This document shows, piece after piece, positions 27,873 through 36,786 of a DNA stretch of 64,000 nucleotides. Numbering within the stretch: position 1 is the first letter of the stretch; every line of letters begins with the position of its first letter. The stretch is taken from positions 1-64,000 of the forward strand of contig NZ_AUEP01000015.1 in the NCBI RefSeq assembly GCF_000426045.1, read 5' to 3'. This DNA is from Marmoricola sp. URHB0036 (lineage in GTDB: Bacteria; Actinomycetota; Actinomycetes; Propionibacteriales; Nocardioidaceae). The position numbers and the translations under genes were made by a program. A model generated the notes under the pieces. That model searched no databases and was not told the origin of the DNA. It saw only the letters and a list, made by a program, of their open reading frames with translations.

Positions 27873-27885
27873 GTCCACAGGCTGC

Positions 27886-27892
27886 CACAATG
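27886..27892. promoter_or_regulatory. Overlapping divergent -10 boxes
   Basis: CACAAT (27886-27891, plus) lies 7 nt before the yqeY ATG; its complement shifted by one, CATTGT (27892-27887, minus), is the -10 for the metallophosphoesterase. One AT-rich patch thus appears to serve both directions. Confidence 0.45.
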
Positions 27893-27898
27893 GCCAAC

Positions 27899-28357
27899 AT
27901 GAGCCTCAAAGAGCGTCTGCGCGAAGACCTCACCACCGCGATCAAGGCCCGCGACGGGCTCCGGTCCTCGACGCTGCGAATGGTGCTGACCTCGATCACC
28001 AACGCCGAGGTCGCCGGCAAGGAGTCGCGTGAGCTCACCGACGAGGACGTCCTCGGGGTGCTGACCAGCGAGTCCAAGAAGCGGCGCGAGGCGGCGGAGG
28101 CCTTCGCCGACGCCGGACGTGACGAGCAGGCCGAGAAGGAGAAGGCGGAGGCGGCGGTGATCGCCGACTACCTGCCCGAGCAGCTCACCACCGAGGAGAT
28201 CGACGCCCTCGTCAAGGACACCATCGACGAGCTCGGCGTCCGCGACGACGGCATGAAGGCCATGGGTCGGGTCATGGGCGTGCTCACCCCGAAGACCAAG
28301 GGACGGGCCGACGGTGGCGCGGTCGCGGCCGCCGTACGTCGCGAGCTGGGTGCCTGA
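27899..28357 (+). CDS. GatB/YqeY domain protein
   Basis: 152 aa from the ATG at 27899. This start is preferred over the ATG 9 nt upstream, which would lie inside the -10 box CACAAT. YqeY is a small helical protein similar to the tRNA-binding tail domain of GatB; the pattern LRMVLTSITNAEV...EKAEAAVIADYLPEQLT...MGRVMGVLTPKTKGRADG is complete. Proposed to bind tRNA, without proven role. It converges on ponA2 with 3 bp between stop codons. Confidence 0.92.
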   Translation: MSLKERLREDLTTAIKARDGLRSSTLRMVLTSITNAEVAGKESRELTDEDVLGVLTSESKKRREAAEAFADAGRDEQAEKEKAEAAVIADYLPEQLTTEEIDALVKDTIDELGVRDDGMKAMGRVMGVLTPKTKGRADGGAVAAAVRRELGA

Positions 28358-28360
28358 GCC

Positions 28361-30511
28361 TCAGTGACCGTGGCCCCCGCCGCCGTTGCCGCCACCGTGG
28401 TTTCGGTGCCCGTGCTGCTTGGGCGGTGACGGGGCCTTGGGTACGTAGGGCCGGGGCTCGGGTGCGATCGGCGGGGTGAACGCCGTCGCGGGGATGAGGT
28501 CCTGCACCCGGCGCATGGCGAGGGCCCACATCGGTCCTGCGACCGTCGAGCCGTGCGCGACGTCGATGTAGCGTCCGCCGACCGACTGGCCGTTGAGCGT
28601 GATCGGGGTTCCCTTGCTGTTGGCCCCGGCGATCATCGCTGCGGTGGCCAGCTCCGGGGTGTAGCCGTCGAACCAGACCGCCTTGTTGTTCTGGATGGTG
28701 CCGGTCTTGCCGGCCGACTCCTTGTCGATGTTCAGGGCCTGGCCGAACCCGCCCGGCTCCATCACGCCGTGCAGGATGTCGTTGATCGTGTCGGCGGTGT
28801 CCTGCTTCATCACCTGCCGGCACTGGGGCCGGTAGTCCTTGAACACCTTCCCCGAGCTGTTCAGGATCTTGGTGACGGGCTGGGTCTCGCAGTACCGCCC
28901 GCGGGCGGCGACCGTCGCGTAGGCACCGGCCATCTCGAGGGGGCTGACGTCGGCGACGCCGAGCGTGAAGGACGGGACCCGCTCGCTGTGCGGGTGGTCG
29001 AGCTCGACGCCCATCGACCTGGCCAGCGCGAACGGCTTGCACAGCCCGGTCTTCTTCTCCAGCTGGGCGAAGTAGGTGTTCACCGAGAGCTGGGCGCCCT
29101 GGTACATGTTGAAGTAGCCGTCGTCGGTGGAGTTGTGCGGCTCCCAGAGCGCCGTCGACGGGTAGTTGCCGTCGCAGTCGGGGAACTCGTTCTGCGGGAT
29201 GTGGACCTGAGCCGGCGAGTTGAAGCTGGTGGAGGCGGGCAGGCCCTGCTCCAGCGCGGCCGCCATCACGAACAGCTTGAACGTCGACCCGGCCTGGAAC
29301 CCGTTGGAGTCGCCGTACTTGTTGTTCACGATGTAGTTGAGGAAGGTCTGACCCTTCTTGCGGTCACGTCCCATCGGCCGTGACTGCGCGATCGCCAGCA
29401 CGGCGCCCGTGCCGGGCTTCACCATGGCGAGCGCGCCGATCGCCTGGTCCTGCGGCTTGACGGACTCCTTGGCCGCGGCGTCGGCGGCTCGCTGGAAGCG
29501 CAGGTCGACCGTGGTCTTGATGGTCAGGCCGCCGCTGTTGATCAGCTGGACCCGGTCGGCGACGGTGCGTCCGAGGGCGGGATCGGCGAGCAGGTAGCGG
29601 CGTACGTAGTCGCAGAAGAAAGCGGCGTCGGTGCCCACGCAGCCGTTGCGACGCTTGCTGACCTTGAGCCCGAGCGGCGTCTTGCCGAGCCGCACGGCGG
29701 TCTCGGGGGCGATGACGTTGAGCTGGGCCATCCGGTTGAGCACGACGTTGCGCCGCGTGATCGCCCGGTCCTTGAAGCGCGTCGGGTCGAAGCCGACCGG
29801 GTTCTTCACCAGGCCGGCCAGGGTGGCGGCCTGCACCGTGTTGAGCTGGCTGGCGTTGACCGAGAAGAAGTGTCGGGCCGCTGCCTGGATGCCGTAGGCG
29901 CCGTCACCGAAGTAGGCCAGGTTGAGATAGCGCTCGAGAATCCAGTCCTTGGAGTAGTTCTGCTCGAAGGCGATGGCGTGCCGGAGCTCCTGGATCTTGC
30001 GCTGGTAGGTGTTCTCGGTGGCCGCCTTGCGCTCGGCCTCGGTGCGGGCCTGGGCAAGCAACGTCATCTTCGCCATCTGCTGGGTGATCGACGAGCCACC
30101 CTGGGTGCCGCCACCGGAGGTCTGGTTGTTCACGAAGGCTCGCAGCGTGCCCTTCACGTCGAGGGCACCGTGCTGGTAGAAGCGGTAGTCCTCGATCGCG
30201 ATGATGGCCCGCCGCATGATCGGGGCCACCTTGCTGAGCGAGACGTTGACGCGGTTCTCGTCGTAGAAGGTGGCGATCGTGTTGCCGTTGCGGTCGAGGA
30301 CCCGGCTGCGCTCGGCCAGCGGGGCCGCCTTGAGCTCCTCGGGGAGGTTCTGCATCGAGCGGGCGGTGGCGCTGGCGCCGTACCCGACGGCACCCACGAG
30401 GGGGATGACCAGCCCGGCGGCGAGCACACCGAGGACCGCGGAGACCGCGACGATGACGCCCAGGTGGGAGATGACGGTGCCGAACGTGAGGTGGGTACGG
30501 CGACGCGACAT
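28361..30511 (-). CDS. ponA2: Class A penicillin-binding protein (PonA2-type)
   Basis: 716 aa; ATG 6 nt after a TAGGAT -10 box (leaderless). Cytoplasmic tail, one TM helix (about 15-40), glycosyltransferase domain (about 65-235, with IIAIEDYRFYQHGALD and GGSSITQQMAKM), then the transpeptidase domain with SxxK nucleophile Ser409 (AGSTFK), SVNTYF (SxN) and KTGT at 602-605. The tail is a His/Gly-rich run (HRNHGGGNGGGGHGH). It polymerises and cross-links peptidoglycan outside the membrane. No PASTA domain is visible, unlike mycobacterial PonA2. The symbol rests on family plus whiB4 adjacency. Confidence 0.9.
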   Translation of the reverse strand: MSRRRTHLTFGTVISHLGVIVAVSAVLGVLAAGLVIPLVGAVGYGASATARSMQNLPEELKAAPLAERSRVLDRNGNTIATFYDENRVNVSLSKVAPIMRRAIIAIEDYRFYQHGALDVKGTLRAFVNNQTSGGGTQGGSSITQQMAKMTLLAQARTEAERKAATENTYQRKIQELRHAIAFEQNYSKDWILERYLNLAYFGDGAYGIQAAARHFFSVNASQLNTVQAATLAGLVKNPVGFDPTRFKDRAITRRNVVLNRMAQLNVIAPETAVRLGKTPLGLKVSKRRNGCVGTDAAFFCDYVRRYLLADPALGRTVADRVQLINSGGLTIKTTVDLRFQRAADAAAKESVKPQDQAIGALAMVKPGTGAVLAIAQSRPMGRDRKKGQTFLNYIVNNKYGDSNGFQAGSTFKLFVMAAALEQGLPASTSFNSPAQVHIPQNEFPDCDGNYPSTALWEPHNSTDDGYFNMYQGAQLSVNTYFAQLEKKTGLCKPFALARSMGVELDHPHSERVPSFTLGVADVSPLEMAGAYATVAARGRYCETQPVTKILNSSGKVFKDYRPQCRQVMKQDTADTINDILHGVMEPGGFGQALNIDKESAGKTGTIQNNKAVWFDGYTPELATAAMIAGANSKGTPITLNGQSVGGRYIDVAHGSTVAGPMWALAMRRVQDLIPATAFTPPIAPEPRPYVPKAPSPPKQHGHRNHGGGNGGGGHGH

Positions 30512-30699
30512 AGCACGATCCTAGGGGGGAGGGGGGCAAATACTCCCACGTGCCCGGACGGATCTAGTCATTTCGGACTATAAGAGATTCCCCCAGGTGG
30601 GTCTGTTTCGAGTCTCAACATCTCCCTAACCTATAGATGGGTTGAAAACGGACGTATCGGGCGAGCCGAAGCAACTGGGACCTGAAACTTGGAGGGGAC

Positions 30700-30999
30700 A
30701 TGTCCTGGAACGAACTGTGGGCCAATGCGGCTCTGTGTCAGAAGTCATCACCGGACGAGCTCTTCGTTCGCGGAGCAGAACAGCACAAGGCCAAGGCCGT
30801 GTGCGGTGCGTGCCCCGTGCGAGCGGAGTGCCTGGCCGAGGCGCTTGACAACGAGATCGAGTGGGGCGTGTGGGGCGGCCTCACCGAGCGTGAGCGGCGG
30901 GCGCTGTTGCGCAAGCGGCCCAACGTGACCTCGTGGCGCCAGCTGCTCGAGACCGCGAAGTCGGAGCACGAGCAGGCAACTGCGAGCGCAACTGCGTGA
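30700..30999 (+). CDS. whiB4: WhiB-family iron-sulfur redox regulator (WhiB4-like)
   Basis: 99 aa. Cys13, Cys35, Cys38 and Cys44 hold a 4Fe-4S cluster; the G-V-W-G-G turn (56-60) and basic tail (ERERRALLRKRP) follow as in all WhiB proteins. The ATG at 30700 has TTGGAGGGG 8 nt upstream and a long leader containing TATAGAT. It senses O2/NO and redox state. The WhiB4 assignment rests on synteny (ponA2 on one side, ArsA-like pair on the other). The 188-bp gap upstream is the shared control region with ponA2. Confidence 0.93.
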   Translation: MSWNELWANAALCQKSSPDELFVRGAEQHKAKAVCGACPVRAECLAEALDNEIEWGVWGGLTERERRALLRKRPNVTSWRQLLETAKSEHEQATASATA

Positions 31000-31007
31000 T
31001 CCTGCCT

Positions 31008-31034
31008 GGCTGACCGGTCCCTGACCGGTCAGCC
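31008..31034. terminator. Bidirectional terminator between whiB4 and the ArsA-like gene
   Basis: GGCTGACCGGTC (31008-31019) and GACCGGTCAGCC (31023-31034) form a perfect 12-bp stem with a 3-nt loop. It lies between two convergent genes and includes the stop codon of the minus-strand gene. Confidence 0.7.
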
Positions 31035-32276
31035 GGCCTGATCGGCTCGTCGGCGAGCCGGCCGGTGGTCCACCTGGGCCCCCAGCAGGTCGCCGATGCG
31101 GCGCAGGCCGTCGAGGTCGTGCACGTCGGTCGACAGGGCCGGCAGCACGGCCGTGGGTACGTCGGGATGGCTGGTGCCGAACCGACGGGTCAGCCGCTTC
31201 TCGCGCTCGACGACCGTCAGCCGGTCGGCGTGCAACCGGAGCAGCCCGGCCGCCAGGCCGTGGTCCTCACCGGAGGTGCGCAGCTGCTCGACGCCGGTCA
31301 TCGCCGCGTGCGCGGTCAGGTCGCCGCTCGGCTTGCTGCTCACGCGGTTCACGACGAGCCCGGCCAGCGGCATCTGCTCGGCGCGCAGTCGTTCGACGAA
31401 GTATGCCGCCTCGCGCAACGCATCGGGTTCGGGCGCGGCGACCACCACGAACGCCGTACGCCGGTCCTGGAGCAGCTCGAAGGTGCGCAGCGCGCGCTGC
31501 CGGAACCCGCCGAAGAGCGTGTCGAACGCGGCGACGAACGCCTTCATGTCCTGGAGGACCTGGGCGCCGATGATCTTGGTGATCGCGTTGGTCACCATCC
31601 CGAAGCCGGCCGTCATCAGCCGGGCCGGTCCGCGCGCGGGGGCCAGCAACAGCTTCATGAACTTGCCGTCGAGGAAGCTCGAGAGCCGCTCGGGTGCGTC
31701 GAGGAAGTCCAGTGCGCTGCGCGAGGGGGGCGTGTCGACCACGATCAGGTCCCAGCGACCGGTGTGCTGCGCATCCTTGTCGAGCTGGCCGAGCTTCTCC
31801 ATCGCCATGTACTCCTGCGTGCCCGCGAACGAACTCGACACCGCGATGTAGAAGGGGTTCTTCAGGATCTGCTCGGCCTTCTCCGGGCTGGCCTGGCTCT
31901 GCACGACCTCGTCGAAGGTGCGCTTCATGTCGAGCATCATCGCGTCGAGCGAGCCGCCGCCCTTGCCCTTCACCCCGGGCACCGGCCTCGGGGTGTTGTC
32001 GAGCGCCTCGATGCCCATCGACTGGGCGAGCCGGCGAGCCGGGTCGATGGTGAGTACGACGACCTTGCGTCCGCGCTCGGCGGCTCGCAGGGCCAGCGCC
32101 GCCGACGTCGTGGTCTTGCCGACGCCGCCTGAGCCGCAGCACACGATGATGCCGCGGCTGCGGTCGTCGAGCAGCGCGTCGACGTCGAGGAGCTGCTTGG
32201 GCTCGTGGGTGGCGACCAGCGGCCCGACGCGGGCAGTGGCGCGCGAGCTCTGGTGGGTGGCGGCGCGGGGGGTCAT
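31029..32276 (-). CDS. ArsA/GET3-like anion-transporting ATPase family protein (Rv3680-like)
   Basis: 415 aa from the ATG at 32276, which overlaps the previous stop (ATGA). Deviant P-loop CGSGGVGKTT (47-56) and switch region VVDTPPSRSALDFL. It has only one ArsA half, so it probably pairs with the 336-aa protein encoded just upstream, making a heterodimer. The M. tuberculosis homologues were linked to stress and metabolite export rather than arsenic. The Cys residues and TRC40-type insert needed for tail-anchored proteins are not evident. Confidence 0.87.
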   Translation of the reverse strand: MTPRAATHQSSRATARVGPLVATHEPKQLLDVDALLDDRSRGIIVCCGSGGVGKTTTSAALALRAAERGRKVVVLTIDPARRLAQSMGIEALDNTPRPVPGVKGKGGGSLDAMMLDMKRTFDEVVQSQASPEKAEQILKNPFYIAVSSSFAGTQEYMAMEKLGQLDKDAQHTGRWDLIVVDTPPSRSALDFLDAPERLSSFLDGKFMKLLLAPARGPARLMTAGFGMVTNAITKIIGAQVLQDMKAFVAAFDTLFGGFRQRALRTFELLQDRRTAFVVVAAPEPDALREAAYFVERLRAEQMPLAGLVVNRVSSKPSGDLTAHAAMTGVEQLRTSGEDHGLAAGLLRLHADRLTVVEREKRLTRRFGTSHPDVPTAVLPALSTDVHDLDGLRRIGDLLGAQVDHRPARRRADQAG

Positions 32277-33283
32277 CCGAGACCTTCCTCGCACAGCGCT
32301 TCGGCCAGCTCGTAGAGGCCGGCGAGGTCGACGCCCCCGGGCATCAGCGGCAGCTCGTACGTCGGGACGCCGAGCTGCTCGACCAGTGCCCGCTGGGTGT
32401 CCTCGAGCTGGCGGCGCTCGGCGTGGTCGTGGCCCTCCTCGAGCAACCCGTCCACGAGCTCGTCGTCGGCAGAGATCCCGGCCTTCTCCAGGCTGGCGAC
32501 CAGGGCTTCCCGGTCGACGGTGCCGTGGAGCAGGGCGGCCCGCTCCGCGGCGTCGAGGTCCTGGGGTCTGACCATGTTGACGATGACCCCGCCGACGGGC
32601 AGGTCGGCGCCGCGCAGCTCGGCGATCCCGTCGCCGGTCTCCTGCACGGGCATCTCCTCCAGCACGGTGACCAGGTGGATCGCCGTACGACTGGAGCGGA
32701 GCAGCTTCATCACCACGTCGGCCTGCGACTTGATGGGTCCGACCTTGGCCAGCCCGGCGAGCTCGGTGTTGACGTTGAGGAACTGGGAGATGCGGCCGGT
32801 GGGCGGCGCGTCGAGCACGATGGCGTCGTACTCCCGCGCGCCCTTGTTGCGGCGGTTGCGGTTGGCGGCCTCGTAGACCTTGCCGGTCAGCAGCACGTCG
32901 CGGACGCCCGGGGCGATGGTGGTGGCGAACTCGACGACGCCGAACCGGTCGAGCGCCTTGCCGGCACGACCGAGGCGGTAGTACATGTCGAGGTACTCCA
33001 GCAGCGCCGACTCGGCGTCGATCGCCATCGCGTAGACATCACCGGCACCGGTGGTGCCGCGTGCGACGCGGCGTTCCTCGTAGGGGAGCGGGGGCACGTC
33101 GAAGAGCTGGGCGATGCCCTGGCGGCCTTCGACCTCGCAGAGCAGCACGGTGTTGCCGCGGGAGGCGAGGGCCAGCGCGAGCGCGGCCGACACGGTCGAC
33201 TTCCCGGTGCCGCCCTTGCCGGTCACGATGTGCAGCTGTACGCCGGGGAAGTCCGGAGCGGACTCGGCGCGCGGGGCAGGCAT
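32273..33283 (-). CDS. ArsA/GET3-like ATPase, first subunit (Rv3679-like)
   Basis: 336 aa from the ATG at 33283, 7 nt after a TACGCT -10 box (leaderless); longer in-frame starts are of shadow type. P-loop VTGKGGTGKST (20-30), Walker B-like YDAIVLDAPPTGRISQFL, A-loop IVNMVRPQ. Promoter-proximal gene of a two-gene operon with 4-bp overlap. Likely partner of the next protein. Confidence 0.88.
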   Translation of the reverse strand: MPAPRAESAPDFPGVQLHIVTGKGGTGKSTVSAALALALASRGNTVLLCEVEGRQGIAQLFDVPPLPYEERRVARGTTGAGDVYAMAIDAESALLEYLDMYYRLGRAGKALDRFGVVEFATTIAPGVRDVLLTGKVYEAANRNRRNKGAREYDAIVLDAPPTGRISQFLNVNTELAGLAKVGPIKSQADVVMKLLRSSRTAIHLVTVLEEMPVQETGDGIAELRGADLPVGGVIVNMVRPQDLDAAERAALLHGTVDREALVASLEKAGISADDELVDGLLEEGHDHAERRQLEDTQRALVEQLGVPTYELPLMPGGVDLAGLYELAEALCEEGLG

Positions 33284-33371
33284 GCGGACGAGCGTAGCCG
33301 CGGGAAGGGCGCGTCCTGGGGTGACCTCGGGCACACGCCTCATGGCAGGATCGCGGCACGGAGGTGAGCTC

Positions 33372-34331
33372 GTGGACAAGGTTGTGGGAAGTGCGGCCGA
33401 GGCGGTCGCCGACATCCCCGACGGCGCGACGCTGTCGGTCGGTGGATTCGGGTTGTGCGGGATCCCGTCGGTGCTGATCGAGGCGCTCCTGGAGGCCGGG
33501 ACGACCGACCTCGAGGCGGTCTCGAACAACTGCGGTGTCGACGAGTGGGGTCTGGGCCGGTTGCTGGCCGAGAAGCGGTTGCGGCGGATGGTGGCGTCGT
33601 ACGTCGGGGAGAACAAGGAGTTCGCCCGGCAGTACCTCTCCGGTGAGCTCGAGGTCGAGCTGACTCCGCAGGGGACCCTGGCCGAGCGGATGCGCGCCGG
33701 TGGGTCGGGGATCGCGGCGTTCTTCACTGCGACCGGCGGCGGCACGCAGGTGGCCGAGGGCGGCCTGCCGTGGAGGTACGACGCGAACGGTGAGGTGATC
33801 GTGTCCTCCCCGCCGAAGGAGACGCGTGACTTCGGGGGGCGGGAGTACGTGCTCGAGGAGGCGATCATCGCCGACTTCGGACTGGTGCGCGCCTGGAAGG
33901 GCGACCGGCACGGCAACCTCGTCTACCGGGAGTCGGCACGCAACTTCAACCCGCTGGCCGCGATGTGCGGGCGGGTGTCGATCGCCGAGGTCGAGCACCT
34001 CGTCGAGCCCGGTGAGATCAAGCCGGAGGACGTGCACACGCCGGGTGTCTTCGTGCAGCGGGTGGTGGCCCTGACCCCCGAGCAGGCCGCCGACAAGCGC
34101 ATCGAGAAGAGGACCACGCGTCTACACCAAACTTCCCAGACTGCCGTGGCGGCACCTGACCCTCGCTCTCCCAGCCACTCGGTGCCGCCACGGCCACCAG
34201 CCGAGAATAGGGCCGATATCCCGCTGAGCGACGCGGGTCTTGAAGACGTGATGTTCCACATGAGCCCAGAGGACTGGCGAGCGGCAATGTTCAGCACGGT
34301 GGAGACGTGGAACGATGAGTTGGACGCGTGA
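33372..34331 (+). CDS. scoA: CoA transferase subunit A with unusual C-terminal extension
   Basis: 319 aa from the GTG at 33372. Residues 1-250 are a complete 3-oxoacid CoA-transferase alpha subunit ([37 protein letters not shown], ending at KRIEKRTTR). Related A subunits normally stop there. The remaining ~69 residues are Pro/Ser/Ala-rich and then acidic ([19 protein letters not shown]), with rarer codons (CTT, GAA, CCA, CGA, GCA, TTG), and contain a perfect 14-bp inverted repeat. This looks like an inserted element that moved the stop codon 17 bp into scoB. The enzyme moves CoA between succinate and acetoacetate or similar acids. Confidence 0.85.
   Translation: MDKVVGSAAEAVADIPDGATLSVGGFGLCGIPSVLIEALLEAGTTDLEAVSNNCGVDEWGLGRLLAEKRLRRMVASYVGENKEFARQYLSGELEVELTPQGTLAERMRAGGSGIAAFFTATGGGTQVAEGGLPWRYDANGEVIVSSPPKETRDFGGREYVLEEAIIADFGLVRAWKGDRHGNLVYRESARNFNPLAAMCGRVSIAEVEHLVEPGEIKPEDVHTPGVFVQRVVALTPEQAADKRIEKRTTRLHQTSQTAVAAPDPRSPSHSVPPRPPAENRADIPLSDAGLEDVMFHMSPEDWRAAMFSTVETWNDELDA
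34143..34194. repeat. 14-bp inverted repeat inside the scoA extension
   Basis: GCCGTGGCGGCACC (34143-34156) and GGTGCCGCCACGGC (34181-34194) are perfect complements around a 24-nt loop. It resembles an intergenic palindromic element trapped in a coding sequence. Confidence 0.65.
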
Positions 34332-34950
34332 GGAGATGGCCGCACGCGCGGCCAGCGAGCTGACCGACGGGTCGTATGTGAACCTCGGCATCGGGTTGCC
34401 GACGCTGGTGCCCAACTACGTCGACGACGACGTCGAGCTGGTGCTGCAGAGCGAGAACGGCATCCTCGGGGTCGGCGCCTACCCCTACGAGGGCGATGAG
34501 GACCCCGACCTGATCAACGCCGGCAAGGAGACCGTCACGCTGCGCAAGGGGGCCTCGTTCTTCGACTCCGCGACCAGCTTCGGGATGATCCGGGGCGGCA
34601 AGATCGATGCCGCGATCCTCGGCGCGATGCAGGTCTCCGCGGCCGGCGACATCGCCAACTGGATGATCCCCGGGAAGATGGTCAAGGGCATGGGCGGCGC
34701 GATGGACCTGGTCCACGGCGCCAAGCGGGTGATCGTGCTGATGGAGCACAACGCCAAGGACGGCTCCTACAAGATCGTCAACGAGTGCTCGCTGCCCTAC
34801 ACCGGCCGGGCCGTCGTACAACGCATCATCACCGACCTGTGCGTCCTCGACGTGACCGACGAGGGCCTGCAGCTGGTCGAGCTCGCACCGGGTGTCACCG
34901 AGGACGAGGTTCGCGAGAAGACCGAGCCGGAGATCATCAGCGCGACGTGA
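34315..34950 (+). CDS. scoB: CoA transferase subunit B
   Basis: 211 aa, normal length. Catalytic Glu47 in the SENG motif ([11 protein letters not shown]), [11 protein letters not shown] near the start, and the conserved [22 protein letters not shown]. Forms a 2+2 tetramer with the A subunit. Its ATG lies 17 bp inside the extended scoA frame, so coupling is retained despite the scoA extension. Confidence 0.93.
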   Translation: MSWTREEMAARAASELTDGSYVNLGIGLPTLVPNYVDDDVELVLQSENGILGVGAYPYEGDEDPDLINAGKETVTLRKGASFFDSATSFGMIRGGKIDAAILGAMQVSAAGDIANWMIPGKMVKGMGGAMDLVHGAKRVIVLMEHNAKDGSYKIVNECSLPYTGRAVVQRIITDLCVLDVTDEGLQLVELAPGVTEDEVREKTEPEIISAT

Positions 34951-35003
34951 CCCATCCCACGACGGGCACCTCGGCGGAATGCCTCGGGGGTGGGGCCAGT
35001 TGG

Positions 35004-35023
35004 GGAAAGTAATCCCACTTTCC
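35004..35023. terminator. Hairpin between scoB and the ene-reductase gene
   Basis: GGAAAGT (35004-35010) and ACTTTCC (35017-35023), perfect 7-bp stem, 6-nt loop, unusually AT-rich. May end the scoAB mRNA or sit in the leader of the next gene. Confidence 0.35.
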
Positions 35024-35045
35024 ACCATCTGTGAGGTTTCACCTG

Positions 35046-36131
35046 ATGTCACGCGCCTTCGCCCCGGTCACGATCGGCTCCTGGAACTTGCCGCAGTCCT
35101 TCGTGATGGGTCCGCTCACCCGCAACCGTGCGGGAGCCGGCAACGCCCCGACGCAGCTCAACGCCACCTACTACGCCCAGCGGGCCGGTGCCGGACTGAT
35201 CGTCACCGAGGGCACCGCCCCGAGCGCGGTCGGTCAGGGGTACCTCAACGTGCCGGGCCTCTACACCGACGCGCAGGTCGCCGGTTGGCGCCTCGTCGCC
35301 GACGCGGTGCACGAGCAGGGTGGCCACATCGTGGCCCAGCTCATGCACGCCGGCCGGATCGCCCATGCCGACAACAAGGACGGCGCGGAGACGATCTCGG
35401 CGAGCGCTGTGCGCGCGCCCGGCGAGATGGTCACGGCCAACGGCCGGTTCCCGCACGACGAGCCGCGAGCCCTGGAGTCCGAGGAGCTGGCCGGCGTGGT
35501 CGCGGACTATGTGACCGCTGCGCAGAACGCGGTCATTGCCGGACTCGACGGGGTGGAGATCCACTCCGCCAACGGCTACCTGCTGCACCAGTTCCTCGAC
35601 CCGACCATCAACCTGCGCGAGGACGCCCACGGTGGCTCGCCCGAGAACCGCGCCCGCCTCGTGGTCGAGGTGGTGACCGCGGTCGCCGAGGCGATCGGCG
35701 CGGAGAAGGTCGGCCTGCGAATCTCGCCCGGCCACCAGTTCAACGGCGTCGGCGAAGAGGCCGGGGCGGACATGTCCGCGACGTACGCCGCCCTGGTGGA
35801 TGCCGTGGCGCCGCTGGGCCTGGCCTACCTGAGCATCCTGGCCAGCCCGTTGGAGCCGTTGAAGGACCTCGTCGCCGACCTGCGGAGTCGCTTCGGTGGT
35901 CCGGTGCTGCTCAACGACGGCTTCGGCGACGTGACCAGCATCGACACCGTCGAGGAGCTGCTCGCGACCGGCCTGGCCGACGCGGTCGTGGTCGGCCGTC
36001 AGTTCCTGGCCAACCCCGACCTCGGCGCCCGCTGGGAGCAGGGCGCCGAGCTCAACGAGCCCGACGCCGCCACCTTCTACGGCGGCGGGGCCGAGGGCTA
36101 CACCGACTACCCCACCCTCGAAGCCTCCTGA
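35046..36131 (+). CDS. Old Yellow Enzyme family alkene reductase
   Basis: 361 aa from the ATG at 35046. FMN TIM-barrel with the N-terminal MGPLTRNRA, QLMHAGR loop, substrate-anchoring His173-x-x-Asn176 (IHSANGYLLHQFLDP) and the C-terminal phosphate-binding ADAVVVGRQFLANPDL. The His/Asn pair and length match the NemA/pentaerythritol-tetranitrate-reductase class, which reduces activated C=C and nitro groups with NADPH. A long hairpin follows. Confidence 0.92.
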   Translation: MSRAFAPVTIGSWNLPQSFVMGPLTRNRAGAGNAPTQLNATYYAQRAGAGLIVTEGTAPSAVGQGYLNVPGLYTDAQVAGWRLVADAVHEQGGHIVAQLMHAGRIAHADNKDGAETISASAVRAPGEMVTANGRFPHDEPRALESEELAGVVADYVTAAQNAVIAGLDGVEIHSANGYLLHQFLDPTINLREDAHGGSPENRARLVVEVVTAVAEAIGAEKVGLRISPGHQFNGVGEEAGADMSATYAALVDAVAPLGLAYLSILASPLEPLKDLVADLRSRFGGPVLLNDGFGDVTSIDTVEELLATGLADAVVVGRQFLANPDLGARWEQGAELNEPDAATFYGGGAEGYTDYPTLEAS

Positions 36132-36153
36132 CGGCTGCGTAGGAACCCGTAGA

Positions 36154-36224
36154 ACCGGATAGTCCAGAACGAAAAGCCGCTGGCTGAGGCAGCTGCCGCG
36201 GCCAAACGCTCTGGACTATCCGGT
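36154..36224. terminator. Long hairpin between convergent genes
   Basis: ACCGGATAGTCCAG (36154-36167) is perfectly complementary to CTGGACTATCCGGT (36211-36224); pairing continues (AACG/CGCT, one mismatch) and an inner GCCGC/GCGGC-type stem fills the loop. It ends both the ene-reductase and, on the other strand, the secreted-protein gene. The arm contains GGATAGTCCAG and is AT-richer than its surroundings. Confidence 0.55.
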
Positions 36225-36237
36225 CTTGGCGTCCAGG

Positions 36238-36786
36238 TCAGGCAGCAGCCTTGTCGAGACGCCAGACGTTCTTCGAGGCCTTGGCCGGGGCGTGCGTCAC
36301 GCGCTGGTAGCTCTTCCAGGAGTTCTGGTAGTTGCAGACGCTCGGCGCACCGTTGAACGTCTTCTTCATGACCGAGAAGTTGGCGGTGTAGTGGTAGGCG
36401 TGCAGGCGATACTTGTGCTGGGTGTCGGCCGGCACGTTGGCGGAGTAGCTCCACTGCTGGGTCCAGGACTTGGAGCCGCCGACCGTGACACCGAGGCTGG
36501 TCGACGCCTTGGCGAAGACCACGCCCGCCTCGGCGGAGACGGTGGCCGTCATGGAGGCGCTGACCTGCATGGTCTTGGTCTGGCTGTAGGTGATGCTCCC
36601 GCCCCTGCGGAAGACCGCCCAGTCGCTGTGCACGTTGGTCGGGTAGTAGGTGAACGACTTGTTGGTGAACACGTAGATCACCTCGTTGCCGGGTGGGGCG
36701 CACCGCGCACTGGCGGGTGCGGCGGCGAGCGCGGGCACGACGAGCGTGCTGGCGAGCAAGGAGATGACAGCGGCGAACTTCTTCAT
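36238..36786 (-). CDS. Secreted beta-rich protein, possibly aerolysin-like
   Basis: 182 aa from the ATG at 36786. Clear Sec signal peptide (MKKFAAVISLLASTLV, cleavage near ASA-RC at 27-28). The mature part has two Cys, many aromatic residues, and a striking Ser/Thr-alternating stretch (about residues 64-105: SITYSQTKTMQVSASMTA then VSAEAGVVFAKASTSLGV) of the kind seen in amphipathic insertion loops of aerolysin-type pore-forming proteins. That fold is my inference; the family is unknown to me. Single gene with a signal peptide and no obvious partner. Confidence 0.65.
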   Translation of the reverse strand: MKKFAAVISLLASTLVVPALAAAPASARCAPPGNEVIYVFTNKSFTYYPTNVHSDWAVFRRGGSITYSQTKTMQVSASMTATVSAEAGVVFAKASTSLGVTVGGSKSWTQQWSYSANVPADTQHKYRLHAYHYTANFSVMKKTFNGAPSVCNYQNSWKSYQRVTHAPAKASKNVWRLDKAAA

